A DNA stretch of 64,000 nt from Massilia sp. W12 (GCF_037300705.1 NZ_CP147776.1:2108001-2172000); one strand, 5' to 3'. Positions 1 to 8,026 are shown, counted from the first letter of the stretch. The notes: generated from the letters alone by a model not told the origin. Translations and numbers: made by a program.

Positions 1-145
1 TCTTTTGTTGCTGCAACATCAGGGTGTTAGCCGTCTGATAAGGATTGACGCCTGTATTGGCCAGCGTTTGATTTGCAACTATGCGTAAAGATTGAATTTG
101 TTGTGCGTTGCTGTGTGAGCCGCCGCTGGTAGGTGGTTTTGCCAT
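1..145 (-). CDS. 5' part of a small unidentified protein, cut by window edge
   Basis: An open frame on the minus strand starts with ATG at 145 and runs off the left edge of the window. A good ribosome binding site (AGGAGCA at 151-157, minus strand) lies six bases before the ATG, which is why I accept this start. The visible 48 residues begin MAKPPTSGGSHSNAQQIQSL and continue polar and Gln/Asn/Thr-rich, with no signal peptide or membrane segment. I do not recognise the family. The short Gly/Ser head and helical tail resemble small soluble accessory proteins. Base composition is lower in GC than the core genes from 2 kb on. Confidence 0.5.
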   Translation of the reverse strand, partial: MAKPPTSGGSHSNAQQIQSLRIVANQTLANTGVNPYQTANTLMLQQQK

Positions 146-334
146 GAATTTGCTCCTGTTGGAAATGGATTTTTCTCAAGTGCAACAAAAAAAGGTGGGG
201 TAAGAGAAATAGTTTGGTACTAACTGATCAAAAATGGATTGTGCCATGAGTCGCTGGATTGCTGGCTCGATGAACGGTTCTATCTGTGGGTGGCAAACAG
301 TAAAATCTTCGGCTGCGTTTTTCCGTAAATTTTT

Positions 335-387
335 GGCAGTCGTTGCCTCTCACCATACCAAATCAACAACCTGCAAAAGGCAAGGAC
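335..387 (+). repeat. Left copy of a diverged ~53 bp direct repeat
   Basis: Positions 335-387 align with 1770-1822 over about 53 bases with one gap. The last 17 bases (371-387) are identical to 1806-1822, and the 30 bases ending there match at 27 positions. The two copies are in the same orientation and enclose the frameshifted AT-rich membrane-protein gene. No transposase is associated, so the nature of the repeat is unknown. It could be a short dispersed repeat or a duplicated target at the ends of a lost or degraded mobile segment. Confidence 0.5.
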
Positions 388-421
388 TGCTCCGATTTTA
401 CTGACTCCATTGTTCCAATAA

Positions 422-621
422 TTACTTCCAGTCAGATCGATCAATTTTCTCACAGTCAGGATCTTTTGGGATTCTTCTGATATCTGAATCAGATCTATAG
501 CAGGCTAGCAATTTTTCTTTGTGTTCCTCCGTAATCGGTGCTTTACCACTCTTTCCGTCCTTGTAGCCATCATAGTAGCCATAATCAAAATATTTTTTTG
601 CTGTGGTGCGGACTGATACGC
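422..621 (-). pseudogene. Out-of-frame C-terminal tail of the membrane-protein gene
   Basis: Past the stop at 622-624 the reading continues in the -1 frame for about 66 codons without a stop, ending in TAA at 422. It has a normal, non-random composition: it reads LGVSVRTTAKKYFDYGYYDG, then a Lys/Asp-rich segment with a second DGYKDG motif, and ends SDWK. No ATG, GTG or TTG start in this frame precedes the conserved-looking part. The switch lies at a run of six T (624-629, minus strand). Restoring one T would fuse this tail to the upstream frame. I infer a one-base deletion, or a sequencing error, in the homopolymer. Confidence 0.55.
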
Positions 622-1359
622 CTAAAAAAGGATTGACAGAATCAGTGCAATACCAAGTGATTTTGTCAAATATTTAAAAAGATCTCTACTTTGCGCTACC
701 GCATCCAGGTCTGATTCTTGTGACTTGCTGACTACTGAGTCAATGGCGTCATCGCTTCTTTTTCGGTTCGAGAATTCTATTGCAATAAAAAACACTAGCA
801 ATACAACAGCAATTCCTGTAATACGCATTTTGTCTGTGTTGATGATGTAAATCAAAGTAAAAAATGGGATTGCGCAAACAATGAAAAGCGTTACTGTCAA
901 TCCATTAACGTAATTACTAAATGGACGCTTTTTGTTTGGAATAATGAGCTTAGTTTTTTCAATGAATGCAATAGCTGAAAATAGTGTCCGATCACCAAGA
1001 TAAAATAAGCGGAATATGATTAGTGCATTTATGATTTTTACTGCAGTATTATGATAGATGGCTACCTGATAACCATGATAGTAGAAGGGTAGGTAAAGGA
1101 GATGGGCAACGGCAATGTAAGATATTAATGTATTTATATCTTTCCCAACCTTGCTATCGCCATAGAGCAAATCCAAAATGATAATTAATGTGACTGCAGA
1201 AAATATTGCTCCCCACATAGCTATGTATGGGTTAGCTGCAGCACTTGCAGAAATGAAATAGCGCGTAAATTCAAGTGATAAATAGTATGTTAAATATATG
1301 GTAATCCGTGATTTTATGTTTGCTGCGTCAGAAAAGAAAATGGCTCTAATTGATTGCAT
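622..1359 (-). CDS. Multi-pass membrane protein, probably frameshifted at 3' end
   Basis: This is a 245-residue frame from ATG 1359 with GAGG seven bases upstream. A longer frame from TTG 1491 exists but has no ribosome binding site and adds a Pro/Thr-rich head. The protein begins MQSIRAIFFSDAAN and has about five to six hydrophobic segments (near residues 20-40, 45-65, 80-95, 105-125, 150-180, 185-205) and a charged linker rich in Asp/Ser. The last residues before the stop are again hydrophobic. The real product probably continues in another frame to 422. I do not recognise the family. The AT-rich, Ile/Phe-rich codon use differs sharply from genes after 2 kb and suggests acquired DNA. Confidence 0.6.
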   Translation of the reverse strand: MQSIRAIFFSDAANIKSRITIYLTYYLSLEFTRYFISASAAANPYIAMWGAIFSAVTLIIILDLLYGDSKVGKDINTLISYIAVAHLLYLPFYYHGYQVAIYHNTAVKIINALIIFRLFYLGDRTLFSAIAFIEKTKLIIPNKKRPFSNYVNGLTVTLFIVCAIPFFTLIYIINTDKMRITGIAVVLLVFFIAIEFSNRKRSDDAIDSVVSKSQESDLDAVAQSRDLFKYLTKSLGIALILSILF

Positions 1360-1995
1360 GAGTGCCTCAAATTGGATGAAATTAAAATCTAACTGCTTTA
1401 GGGTGTAATGTCTATTTGGGCTTTGGGGGGTCTGGGAAGTTGTCGTGCATGGTATTGTAGGTTGGGTAGAAATTTTCTCCGGAAAGACCAATGTTTGGCT
1501 TCACGGTTGCCGTAATGGGTAGTACTGCTGTTGTGGCATGCCAATCTTGAATAATGAAAAAGTCTTGCATGAGAACTCTCAGGAAATTGTGTGTGCGGTT
1601 CAGGCTGGCATCGACCGGAAATAATTTAAATTACTCCCAGCAGTCAAAGAGGATAGCGATGATAAATCAGGAAAGTTCCCGATATCAGGAAATTTTTAAA
1701 AAAAGCAAAGAGTGTTGGCGATTCGCAACGGGTAGTTTCCTTTGCTGTGATCCAGTCACAAGACTGGAGGCGCAGTTCTTGCCCTTGATATGCCAAATCT
1801 ATAAGCTGCAAAAGGCAAGGACAGACCCCGTCTTCGATGGCGAACCATTCACCTGTAAAAATAGCCCACCACAGCCCAAGGTCAGGGCTTTTCCAAGTAA
1901 CGGTTCAGATCCAGGCTTCGTTACGCTAGCCCGAATCTAAACGTAGTCCTCAGAACGCATGTGCGGCGGATTTTGTATAAATCCATATCATAATA
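1360..1995. other. AT-rich stretch without a convincing gene
   Basis: A 128-codon open frame at 1554-1940 (+) has no ribosome binding site, an erratic composition and no recognisable domain, so I do not call it. The stretch includes the right copy of the repeat (1770-1822). Its last part (1823-1990) marks the shift into the GC-rich core. The 5' flank of the minus-strand membrane-protein gene, including its promoter, must lie at 1360-1500, but no clear -35/-10 pair stands out. Confidence 0.5.
1770..1822 (+). repeat. Right copy of the diverged ~53 bp direct repeat
   Basis: Partner of 335-387, in the same orientation about 1.43 kb away. The identical core is 1806-1822. An 11-base piece of its downstream neighbourhood (AAGGACAGACC, 1816-1826) also recurs at 26751-26761, so a short dispersed sequence family is possible. 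That match is short enough to be chance. Confidence 0.45.
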
Positions 1996-3621
1996 ATGCT
2001 TGGAAGAAATATTCCGTGCATTTTTTGCCAACATCAGCGAAAATACCGCCAGCAGCCCGCCGCTACAGTAAATAATGACACCGTCCAGCAGGCTGCTGAC
2101 TTATCCCCCGCAATACATTACCTTCCCTTGGAGTGCCCCGTGTCTGTACGCGAAAAACTGGTTCGCAATATCGCCCTGTATTCAGGCCTGACCTTTGTGA
2201 TTTGCTTTGGTTCGATGTGGCTGGCGGTATCCAGTTTGCAAGCGGCGTTTTTACTCGGCGTCATCGTCACCGCCCTGGCCACCGCCGGGCAAATCTGGCT
2301 GCAGGACAAACGCGTCAAGCAGGAATTGCTCAAAGGTTTGCAGGAAGATATCAGTTATCGCGAAATCGAATACGGCGCCACGCTGGACGATGAGCGTATC
2401 GAATGGCGCAGCTTTGATGAAGGGGTGGCGCAATTGGCTACCCGGCACTTTCAATTGCTGGGCTATTTCACCGTCGAGCCGGCCAAACCGCGTGTGACCC
2501 AGGCTTTTGCGCTGCTGCTTGACCCCAGCACTTGCACCATGGCTGAATTGATGTTTTACGAAGCGCATGGCGGCAGCCCCGAACATGACGGCGTGCATTA
2601 CCGCTTCACCTCGATGGTGGGCGGCACGATCAAGCTGCACACCACCAATCAAATGCCGGATTCCCATATGCATTTGCTGCGCAGCGAATGCGAAGTCTGC
2701 AGCTGCTACCCGGCCATGGGTTTGATGGAATTGCTGGATAAACATCAGCGCATGCTGGCCACCGTGGAAAAGCGCAGCGGCTGGCAAGCCAGCGCCGGCT
2801 GGAATGTTGAGCGCTATGTGCTGCAAATGCGCGAACACCAGGCCGAACTCAAACGGCGTCTGCAGAAAAAGGGCGGTTTCGCCATGTTGCGCGAGATGGA
2901 GCGCTTTGACGCTGATCCCAAATTCAAATGGGCGCGCAGCACAGAAAAGCTGAAAAAACACGGCCAGCGCGAATTGACTGCCCTGGATGCGGCGCGCGAT
3001 GACTTTTCCCGCCAGCCGCTGCTGGCCTTGCAACACAGCGAAATGCGCGGTTCCGCCTCTTTTCACAATTCGGCGCAATTGGTGATGGGCAATAATGCCG
3101 CCAACCATGGCGGCGACAATCCCTACGCCACCAGCGACAGCGCGTTTGACGCCCCGGAGTTGGATGATGAAGCCATGGAGCGCCTGCAAAACCTGCAAGT
3201 GCAGGTCGAACAATCCGCCAACTGGTGTTACTGGGTGGCCGGCCTGACCCTGGTGAATATGGTGCTCAGTTTTAGCGGCATGCATTGGGGTTTTGCACTC
3301 GGCTTGAGCCTGCCGGACTTGCTGAGCGCTTTTTCCACCGGTCAAAACGATATTTCCTTTGTCTTGCGCATCGTGCTCAATCTGGGCGGTTTATTGCTGG
3401 TGGCCTTGTTTGGCGTGCTCGGTTTGCAGGCGCGCAAGCCTTCGCTGATGGCGTTTGTCGCTGCGATCGGGGTGATGACGGTGGACAGTTTGCTGCAATT
3501 GCTGATTTATGTGAAGGTCGATGGCAGCAATCCGATTGGCTTGCTGTTGCATGCCTACGCCCTGTACGCGCTGGTGCGCGGCTGGCTGGCCGGGCGCGAG
3601 ATGGAAAAAATGATGGCGTAA
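1996..3621 (+). CDS. Membrane protein of unknown function with two membrane domains
   Basis: This 541-residue protein has an N-terminal Cys-x-x-Cys (residues 8-11, MLGRNIPCIFCQHQ), two hydrophobic helices at about 55-73 and 77-98, a soluble middle of about 300 residues, and a C-terminal membrane part with about four helices (405-430, 455-480, 487-508, 515-533). The soluble part contains another Cys pair in the segment SECEVCSCYPAMG and a basic coiled-coil-like stretch around 275-320. No ribosome binding site is obvious at ATG 1996. Later in-frame starts would lose the Cys pair but keep all membrane helices, so the true start is uncertain. Codon use is normal for this genome. I cannot name a family. 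Confidence 0.75.
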   Translation: MLGRNIPCIFCQHQRKYRQQPAATVNNDTVQQAADLSPAIHYLPLECPVSVREKLVRNIALYSGLTFVICFGSMWLAVSSLQAAFLLGVIVTALATAGQIWLQDKRVKQELLKGLQEDISYREIEYGATLDDERIEWRSFDEGVAQLATRHFQLLGYFTVEPAKPRVTQAFALLLDPSTCTMAELMFYEAHGGSPEHDGVHYRFTSMVGGTIKLHTTNQMPDSHMHLLRSECEVCSCYPAMGLMELLDKHQRMLATVEKRSGWQASAGWNVERYVLQMREHQAELKRRLQKKGGFAMLREMERFDADPKFKWARSTEKLKKHGQRELTALDAARDDFSRQPLLALQHSEMRGSASFHNSAQLVMGNNAANHGGDNPYATSDSAFDAPELDDEAMERLQNLQVQVEQSANWCYWVAGLTLVNMVLSFSGMHWGFALGLSLPDLLSAFSTGQNDISFVLRIVLNLGGLLLVALFGVLGLQARKPSLMAFVAAIGVMTVDSLLQLLIYVKVDGSNPIGLLLHAYALYALVRGWLAGREMEKMMA

Positions 3622-3630
3622 CGCCGCTCA

Positions 3631-3659
3631 GCCAAAAGCGGGCGGCCCCGGCTTTTGGC
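3631..3659 (+). terminator. Hairpin after the 541-residue gene
   Basis: GCCAAAAGC (3631-3639) pairs perfectly with GCTTTTGGC (3651-3659) around a GC-rich loop. No T run follows, so it is at best a weak or Rho-assisted terminator. A TACAAT at 3661-3666 just after it could be the -10 of dcd. Confidence 0.35.
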
Positions 3660-3711
3660 GTACAATGCGCGCTGTGCGCGTCTGTGCGCGGTCACTTTCA
3701 GAAAAAACAAA

Positions 3712-4278
3712 ATGAGCATCAAATCCGACAAATGGATACGCCGCATGGCGCAAGAACACGGCATGATCGAGCCGTTCGCACCCAACCAGGTGCGGGAAGT
3801 CGATGGCAAGAAAATCGTTTCCTACGGCACCTCTTCGTATGGCTACGATATCCGCTGCGCTGACGAATTCAAAATCTTCACCAATATCAACAGCACCATC
3901 GTGGACCCCAAGAATTTCGATGAAAATTCTTTCGTCGATGTCAAAAGCGATGTCTGCATTATTCCGCCCAACTCTTTTGCGCTGGCGCGCACGATTGAGT
4001 ATTTCCGCATTCCGCGCACTGTGCTTACCATTTGCCTGGGCAAATCGACTTATGCGCGTTGCGGCATCATCGTCAATGTCACGCCGTTCGAGCCGGAATG
4101 GGAAGGGTATGTGACGCTGGAGTTTTCCAACACCACGCCGTTGCCGGCCAAGATTTACGCCGGCGAAGGTTGCGCCCAGGTCTTGTTCTTTGAGAGCGAT
4201 GAAGTGTGCGAAACCTCGTACAAAGATCGCGGCGGCAAATATCAGCGCCAGCATGGCGTAACCCTGCCCAAGACTTGA
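3712..4278 (+). CDS. dcd: dCTP deaminase
   Basis: Converts dCTP to dUTP and ammonia in the cytoplasm, the main source of dUMP for thymidylate synthesis in Gram-negatives. The 188-residue product has the usual length (E. coli ~193). The active-site segment is visible as [10 protein letters not shown] (residues 110-119, with S112 and R116) and the catalytic Glu in [12 protein letters not shown] (E137). I chose ATG 3712 because it gives the family's start, [13 protein letters not shown]. An upstream in-frame ATG at 3655 adds a Cys/Arg-rich head with no homology. The next gene begins one base after the stop, so the two are probably co-transcribed. thyA, which uses the dUMP produced, is about 14 kb away in this window. 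Confidence 0.97.
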   Translation: MSIKSDKWIRRMAQEHGMIEPFAPNQVREVDGKKIVSYGTSSYGYDIRCADEFKIFTNINSTIVDPKNFDENSFVDVKSDVCIIPPNSFALARTIEYFRIPRTVLTICLGKSTYARCGIIVNVTPFEPEWEGYVTLEFSNTTPLPAKIYAGEGCAQVLFFESDEVCETSYKDRGGKYQRQHGVTLPKT

Positions 4279-4279
4279 C

Positions 4280-5020
4280 ATGCCGTTCGGCTGGCTGCGG
4301 CGCTTGAGCGGCAAACGCCGCAGTGCGGCGGCTAACCGCGACCTCGGCCTGTGTCTGGCCTTTGTCGCCGGCGCCGCCAATGCCGGCGGTTTTCTCGCCG
4401 TGCATCAATACACTTCGCACATGACCGGGATTGTCTCCGCGCTGGCCGACGATGTGGCTTTGGGCCATTGGCGCCTGGCCTGGGGCGCGCTGCTGGCGCT
4501 GGGCAGCTTTATCGCCGGCGCGGCGGCCTGCGCCTTGCTGGTGAATTGGGCGCGTCTGCGTAATCTGCAAAGCGAATTCGCCCTGGCCTTGTTATGCGAA
4601 GCGGTGTTGCTGCTGTTGTTTGGTCTGGTTGGCGCGTATTTATCCGCACATTGGGGCGTCTTGCTCACCATTGCCCTGTTGTGCTTCATCATGGGCTTGC
4701 AAAACGCCATCATCACCAAAATTTCCCAGGCGCAAATCCGCACCACCCATGTCACCGGCCTGGTGACTGATATTGGCATCGAATTGGGGCGCGCCCTGTA
4801 TTGGAATCAGCCGGGCCAGCCGGCGGTGCGCGCCGATTGGGGAAAGTGCCGCTTGTTACTCTCGCTGCTGGCGATGTTTTTCATTGGCGGCGTGCTGGGG
4901 GCGCTGGGTTTTAAACATATCGGCTTCGCCGCCACCATCCCGCTGGCGATTTTTTTGCTGATTGCCGCCGTGGCGCCCGTGCTGGAAGATATGTTGGCGC
5001 GCTGGCGCGCCGGCGCCTGA
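4280..5020 (+). CDS. YoaK/DUF1275 family membrane protein
   Basis: This 246-residue inner-membrane protein has about six helices and the features of the DUF1275 family: an early segment LCLAFVAGAANAGGFLAVHQ and the later LLCFIMGLQNAIITKISQAQ and TTHVTGLVTDIGIELGR. The function of the family is not established. The gene starts one base after the dcd stop and ends just before the degraded peptide-signalling locus on the other strand. The last in-frame residues are Arg/Ala-rich and cytoplasmic. Confidence 0.88.
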   Translation: MPFGWLRRLSGKRRSAAANRDLGLCLAFVAGAANAGGFLAVHQYTSHMTGIVSALADDVALGHWRLAWGALLALGSFIAGAAACALLVNWARLRNLQSEFALALLCEAVLLLLFGLVGAYLSAHWGVLLTIALLCFIMGLQNAIITKISQAQIRTTHVTGLVTDIGIELGRALYWNQPGQPAVRADWGKCRLLLSLLAMFFIGGVLGALGFKHIGFAATIPLAIFLLIAAVAPVLEDMLARWRAGA

Positions 5021-5037
5021 TATGCTGGCCGGCTGCC

Positions 5038-5160
5038 TCATGCCGGGGCCAGAATGGAACCGCCTTGCTGCAGGCGCAACACCCGATCCGCGCTCTTGAT
5101 CGTTTCCTCGCGATGCGCAATCGAAATGCGGGTAATCGCCAGTTGCGCAAGGCGAATGCA
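5038..5160 (-). pseudogene. 3' remnant of a bacteriocin/peptidase-type ABC exporter
   Basis: One minus-strand frame ending at TGA 5038-5040 reads ITRISIAHREETIKSADRVL and ends QQGGSILAPA. This is the extreme C-terminus of an ABC ATPase: the H-loop (IAHREETI) and the following ADRVL strand, in the form typical of peptidase-containing (C39) bacteriocin and colicin V exporters. Nothing of the Walker motifs, membrane domain or peptidase remains. Upstream, the DNA runs straight into the histidine-kinase-like gene in another frame, so the exporter body has been deleted. The original transporter must have been on the same strand, downstream of the sensor. Confidence 0.7.
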
Positions 5161-6047
5161 GGCGGCGCATATTGCAGCAATTCGCCAAGCGCCGGATACA
5201 GCAGTAGCGGCGGGCAGTGCAGGGCATGCCAATCTTCTTCCCCGATATCCCATGTCACTTGCCAGGCGTTTTCGGGTCGAAGTTGATGCAGGCTGATGCA
5301 ATTGCGCAAAAAATCAATCTCATCGGCCACGCTGTTGTGCTTGTCCTCCTGATTGCTCTGCAATACATAGCGCAATAACTGGCTTAATTTGCTGATGGCT
5401 TTAATGGCTTGTGCACGTTCGGCATACAAAATCTGTTCGTGTATGCCTTGCAGCGACGCCAGCAGAAAATAGGGTTCCAACTGACCTTGCAAGAGGCGCA
5501 AGCGCAGGCGCAGGTTTTCATGCGTCAAGGCATCCTGCGCGATTTGCTGGCGCCGCCGGCCACGGTTTACGCCCCATGCCAGGCAGGCCAGGCAGGTAAA
5601 CAGATATAAGAGACTGTCCACCAGGATAAAACTGGCGGAAAAAAAATTGATGATTTCATGCAAAGCCGGCAGCGCGCGGCCACGCAGAAGTGGCGGCCAG
5701 TAAGCTTGCACCAGGATATTGAGCGGCTGAAAGACTAACAAAAAACCGCTTAACTGAAAAAATGTGCGCTTACTGAGTAATGCGGCGGGATCGCGATTGG
5801 CAAAGTGGAAAATCAAGCCTGTCGCCAAGAGCAGGGTTGGCGTCATTAAGCCGGCGAATAAGCGCAGATGCATCAAAACCGTGGCGTTGCCGCCCAGTTT
5901 GACGTTATCCGCCTGATTCGCCAGCGCCGCCAGCACCGATAACAGCAGCCAGGCGGCAAGCGCGCACAGCAGGGCCGGCAGCAATGAGTCCTTGCGCAGT
6001 ACAAAGCGTGTGCGCAAATCGCGCAGCGCTGCCAGCGGCCGCCTCAT
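5161..6047 (-). pseudogene. Truncated LytS-like membrane sensor (degenerate histidine kinase)
   Basis: Starting at ATG 6047, about 296 residues look genuine. There are four or more membrane helices (roughly 24-45, 60-83, 97-118, 134-160), then a His_kinase (PF06580-like) region at 180-285. The family's phospho-acceptor motif QxNPHFLFNSL appears here as QLEPYFLLASLQGI, with Tyr193 in place of His. The N-box region PPLLLxPLVENA appears as PPLLLYPALGELL, lacking the Asn. After LLQYAPP (296) the frame becomes Arg-rich junk that overlaps the exporter remnant, and no G-box exists. The gene start overlaps the stop of the upstream leader peptide as ATGA. I infer a peptide receptor of signalling type, now broken by deletion. 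The missing His suggests it may never have been an active kinase. Confidence 0.72.
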
Positions 6048-6199
6048 GGCAGGCTGTCAGGCCCGTTTTCTGAGCGGTCATCACGGCGTGGCGCGAATGT
6101 CAGGTCATCGCTGACAGCGCCGCCGCAAACGTGTTGCAGTAATTCAGGCGGCAAGACCAACATGCTTGATTGCGGGGCTGTGTGCAGATCTGTTTTCAT
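6044..6199 (-). CDS. Double-glycine leader peptide (signal or bacteriocin precursor)
   Basis: This 51-residue frame starts at ATG 6199 with GGAAA nine bases upstream. The N-terminal 27 residues end LPPELLQHVCGG, matching the double-glycine leader cleaved by C39 peptidase-type ABC exporters: Gly-Gly at -2/-1, Val at -4, Leu at -7 and Leu at -12. Glu is at -9 rather than the usual -8. The predicted mature peptide is 24 residues (AVSDDLTFAPRRDDRSENGP plus DSLP), strongly charged, without Cys or a hydrophobic stretch, so it looks more like a signal peptide than a pore-forming bacteriocin. The stop overlaps the start of the membrane sensor gene (ATGA), implying translational coupling. No intact exporter is nearby, so secretion would need one elsewhere. 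Confidence 0.68.
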   Translation of the reverse strand: MKTDLHTAPQSSMLVLPPELLQHVCGGAVSDDLTFAPRRDDRSENGPDSLP

Positions 6200-6409
6200 G
6201 GTCGATTTCCAGGTAAGTGTGAACGGATTGATCATAAAGCAGCGCTGCAGCTTTGGGCGGAAAATGGGATCAAGTCCGCTTACGCCGGGATGAAAGCGGG
6301 GGCCTGATTCCAGCATTGCGCTTTGTGAAGGCGCGCCGGCGAATCCTTCGCACCGTTGCGCAGTCTGAAGTGTTACCCTGTGGCCAGGCAAAAAATCAGG
6401 GGAAATACC

Positions 6410-7348
6410 ATGTTCGCCAATGAGTCCGGCACGCCAGACTACGCCAGCATCTTGCATTGTATCGAAGAAGAAGTGCAGCCCATGCTCAGCCAGGGCAAAG
6501 TCGCCAGCTATATTCCGCAATTGGCCAAGGTCGAACGCGAACAGTTCGGCATGGCGGTGTATCTGCTGGATGGGCGCAGTTTTTCCTGCGGTGCGGCGCA
6601 CACCCGTTTTTCCGCGCAAAGCGTGACCAAGCTGTTTGCGCTGGCCTTGGCATACCGGCGCGAAGGCCATGAAATCTGGCAGCGCGTGGGTAAGGAGCCG
6701 TCCGGCAATCCCTTCAATTCACTGGTGCAGCTCGAATACGAGCGCGGCAAACCGCGCAATCCCTTCATCAATGCCGGCGCGCTGGTGATCACGGATATTC
6801 TGGCCAGCCGCTTTGTCGAGTCGGAAATCGCGGTCTTGCAATTCATGCGCCAATTGGCCGATAGCAACAGCCTGGATTTTGACCGCGCGGTGGCGGAATC
6901 GGAAATCGAAACCGCGCACCGTAATTTTGCGATTGCGCATATGATCAAAGACTTTGGCAATTTGCATAATCCGGTCAAGCGCGTGGTCAGCAGTTATTGC
7001 CGGCAATGCTCGATTACCGTGAATTGTCTGGAATTGGCGCGCGCCGGCAGTTTTTTGGCCGGACATGGCAAAATTCCCTGGAGTGAGCAAGTGGTGCTGG
7101 ATCAGAGCAGCGCGAAACGCATCAATGCTGTGATGCTGACTTGCGGCACCTATGACGCCGCCGGCGAATTCGCGTATCGCGTCGGGCTGCCGGCTAAAAG
7201 CGGGGTCGGCGGCGGCATCGTCGCCGTGCTGCCCGGCGTGGCTTGCGTGGCGGTCTGGTCGCCGGGACTTGATCCGACCGGCAATTCGCTGGCCGGCATG
7301 TATGCGCTGGAAAGATTCACCACCTTGACCAAACTTTCGATTTTTTAA
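6410..7348 (+). CDS. glsA: Glutaminase A
   Basis: Hydrolyses L-glutamine to glutamate and ammonia. The protein is a serine-dependent beta-lactamase-fold enzyme of 312 residues, the usual length. The catalytic Ser-x-x-Lys is seen as S71-V-T-K74 in AQSVTKLFAL, and the family segments NPFINAGALV and GVGGGIVAVLPG are intact. ATG 6410 is preceded by AGGGGA. An ATG at 6356 would add an unconserved head. It is followed three bases later by a HAD phosphatase, likely in one transcript. The promoter must lie in 6200-6409, shared divergently with the leader-peptide gene. Confidence 0.96.
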   Translation: MFANESGTPDYASILHCIEEEVQPMLSQGKVASYIPQLAKVEREQFGMAVYLLDGRSFSCGAAHTRFSAQSVTKLFALALAYRREGHEIWQRVGKEPSGNPFNSLVQLEYERGKPRNPFINAGALVITDILASRFVESEIAVLQFMRQLADSNSLDFDRAVAESEIETAHRNFAIAHMIKDFGNLHNPVKRVVSSYCRQCSITVNCLELARAGSFLAGHGKIPWSEQVVLDQSSAKRINAVMLTCGTYDAAGEFAYRVGLPAKSGVGGGIVAVLPGVACVAVWSPGLDPTGNSLAGMYALERFTTLTKLSIF

Positions 7349-7351
7349 TGT

Positions 7352-8026
7352 ATGAGCACGAGCAGCAAAGCGATTTTGTGGGACAACGATGGGGTGTTGG
7401 TGGATACCGAACACCTGTTTTTTGAAGCCAACCGCGAGATTTTAGCCCCGCTCGGGGTTGAATTGACGCCGCGCATGTTTCTCGACTGGTATTTGCTGGA
7501 CAACTGCGGGGCCTGGCATTTGCTGTATGGGCGCGGCTATGGCCCGGCGGATATTCCGGCCTTGCGCCAGCAGCGCAATCAAATCCAAACCCGGCTCTTG
7601 CGTGAGCGGCTGGCGCAAAACAGCCAGCTGGCCATTCCCGGCATGCCGCAATTGGTGGCGCAATTAGCCAGCTGCGCACGCATGGGCGTGGTGACCAGCG
7701 CGATCCGCGAACATTTTGATTTGATCCATGCAGATTTACCCTTTAAGCAGCACATTGAGTTTGCGCTGACAGATGAATGCTATGTCAACAGCAAACCGGC
7801 CCCGGACCCCTATCTGGCCGGCCTGGCCCGGCTGAAAATGCCCGCCCGGGATTGTCTGGCGGTGGAAGATTCGCCGCGCGGCTTATTGGCCGCACGCGCC
7901 GCCGGCTTGCGTTGCGTGGTGTTGCAATCGGCATTGACATTGGATTACACCTTCCCTGGCGCGTATGCGGTGGCGCGCGATGTGACTGAGCTGGGGAATA
8001 TCTTGCAGGATGTGCTGCGGGCCTGA
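7352..8026 (+). CDS. HAD family hydrolase (beta-phosphoglucomutase-like)
   Basis: This 224-residue phosphatase or phosphomutase has the HAD-IA layout. Motif I is WDNDGVLVDTE (D11, D13) and motif II the Ser/Thr in VVTSA. Motif III is the Lys in NSKPAPDPY and motif IV the acidic VEDSPRG. The helical cap sits between motifs I and II. Substrate cannot be read from sequence; phosphoglycolate, 6-phosphogluconate and sugar phosphates are all possible. It starts three bases after glsA and is probably co-transcribed, although no metabolic link with glutaminase is evident. Confidence 0.88.
   Translation: MSTSSKAILWDNDGVLVDTEHLFFEANREILAPLGVELTPRMFLDWYLLDNCGAWHLLYGRGYGPADIPALRQQRNQIQTRLLRERLAQNSQLAIPGMPQLVAQLASCARMGVVTSAIREHFDLIHADLPFKQHIEFALTDECYVNSKPAPDPYLAGLARLKMPARDCLAVEDSPRGLLAARAAGLRCVVLQSALTLDYTFPGAYAVARDVTELGNILQDVLRA

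Noticed and set aside
247-411. 54-codon plus-strand frame in the AT-rich left end
   Set aside because: No ribosome binding site, runs through the repeat, no protein-like features.
1554-1940. 128-codon open frame on the plus strand in the AT-rich segment
   Set aside because: No ribosome binding site, irregular composition, crosses the repeat copy, no domain recognisable.
2251-3345. 364-codon minus-strand frame opposite the 541-residue gene
   Set aside because: Antisense shadow: His/Gln/Ala-rich composition mirrors the GC-rich codon pattern of the sense gene; no ribosome binding site.
6044-6670. 208-codon minus-strand frame containing the leader peptide
   Set aside because: Its upstream part is antisense to glsA; the real short gene starts at ATG 6199 with a ribosome binding site.
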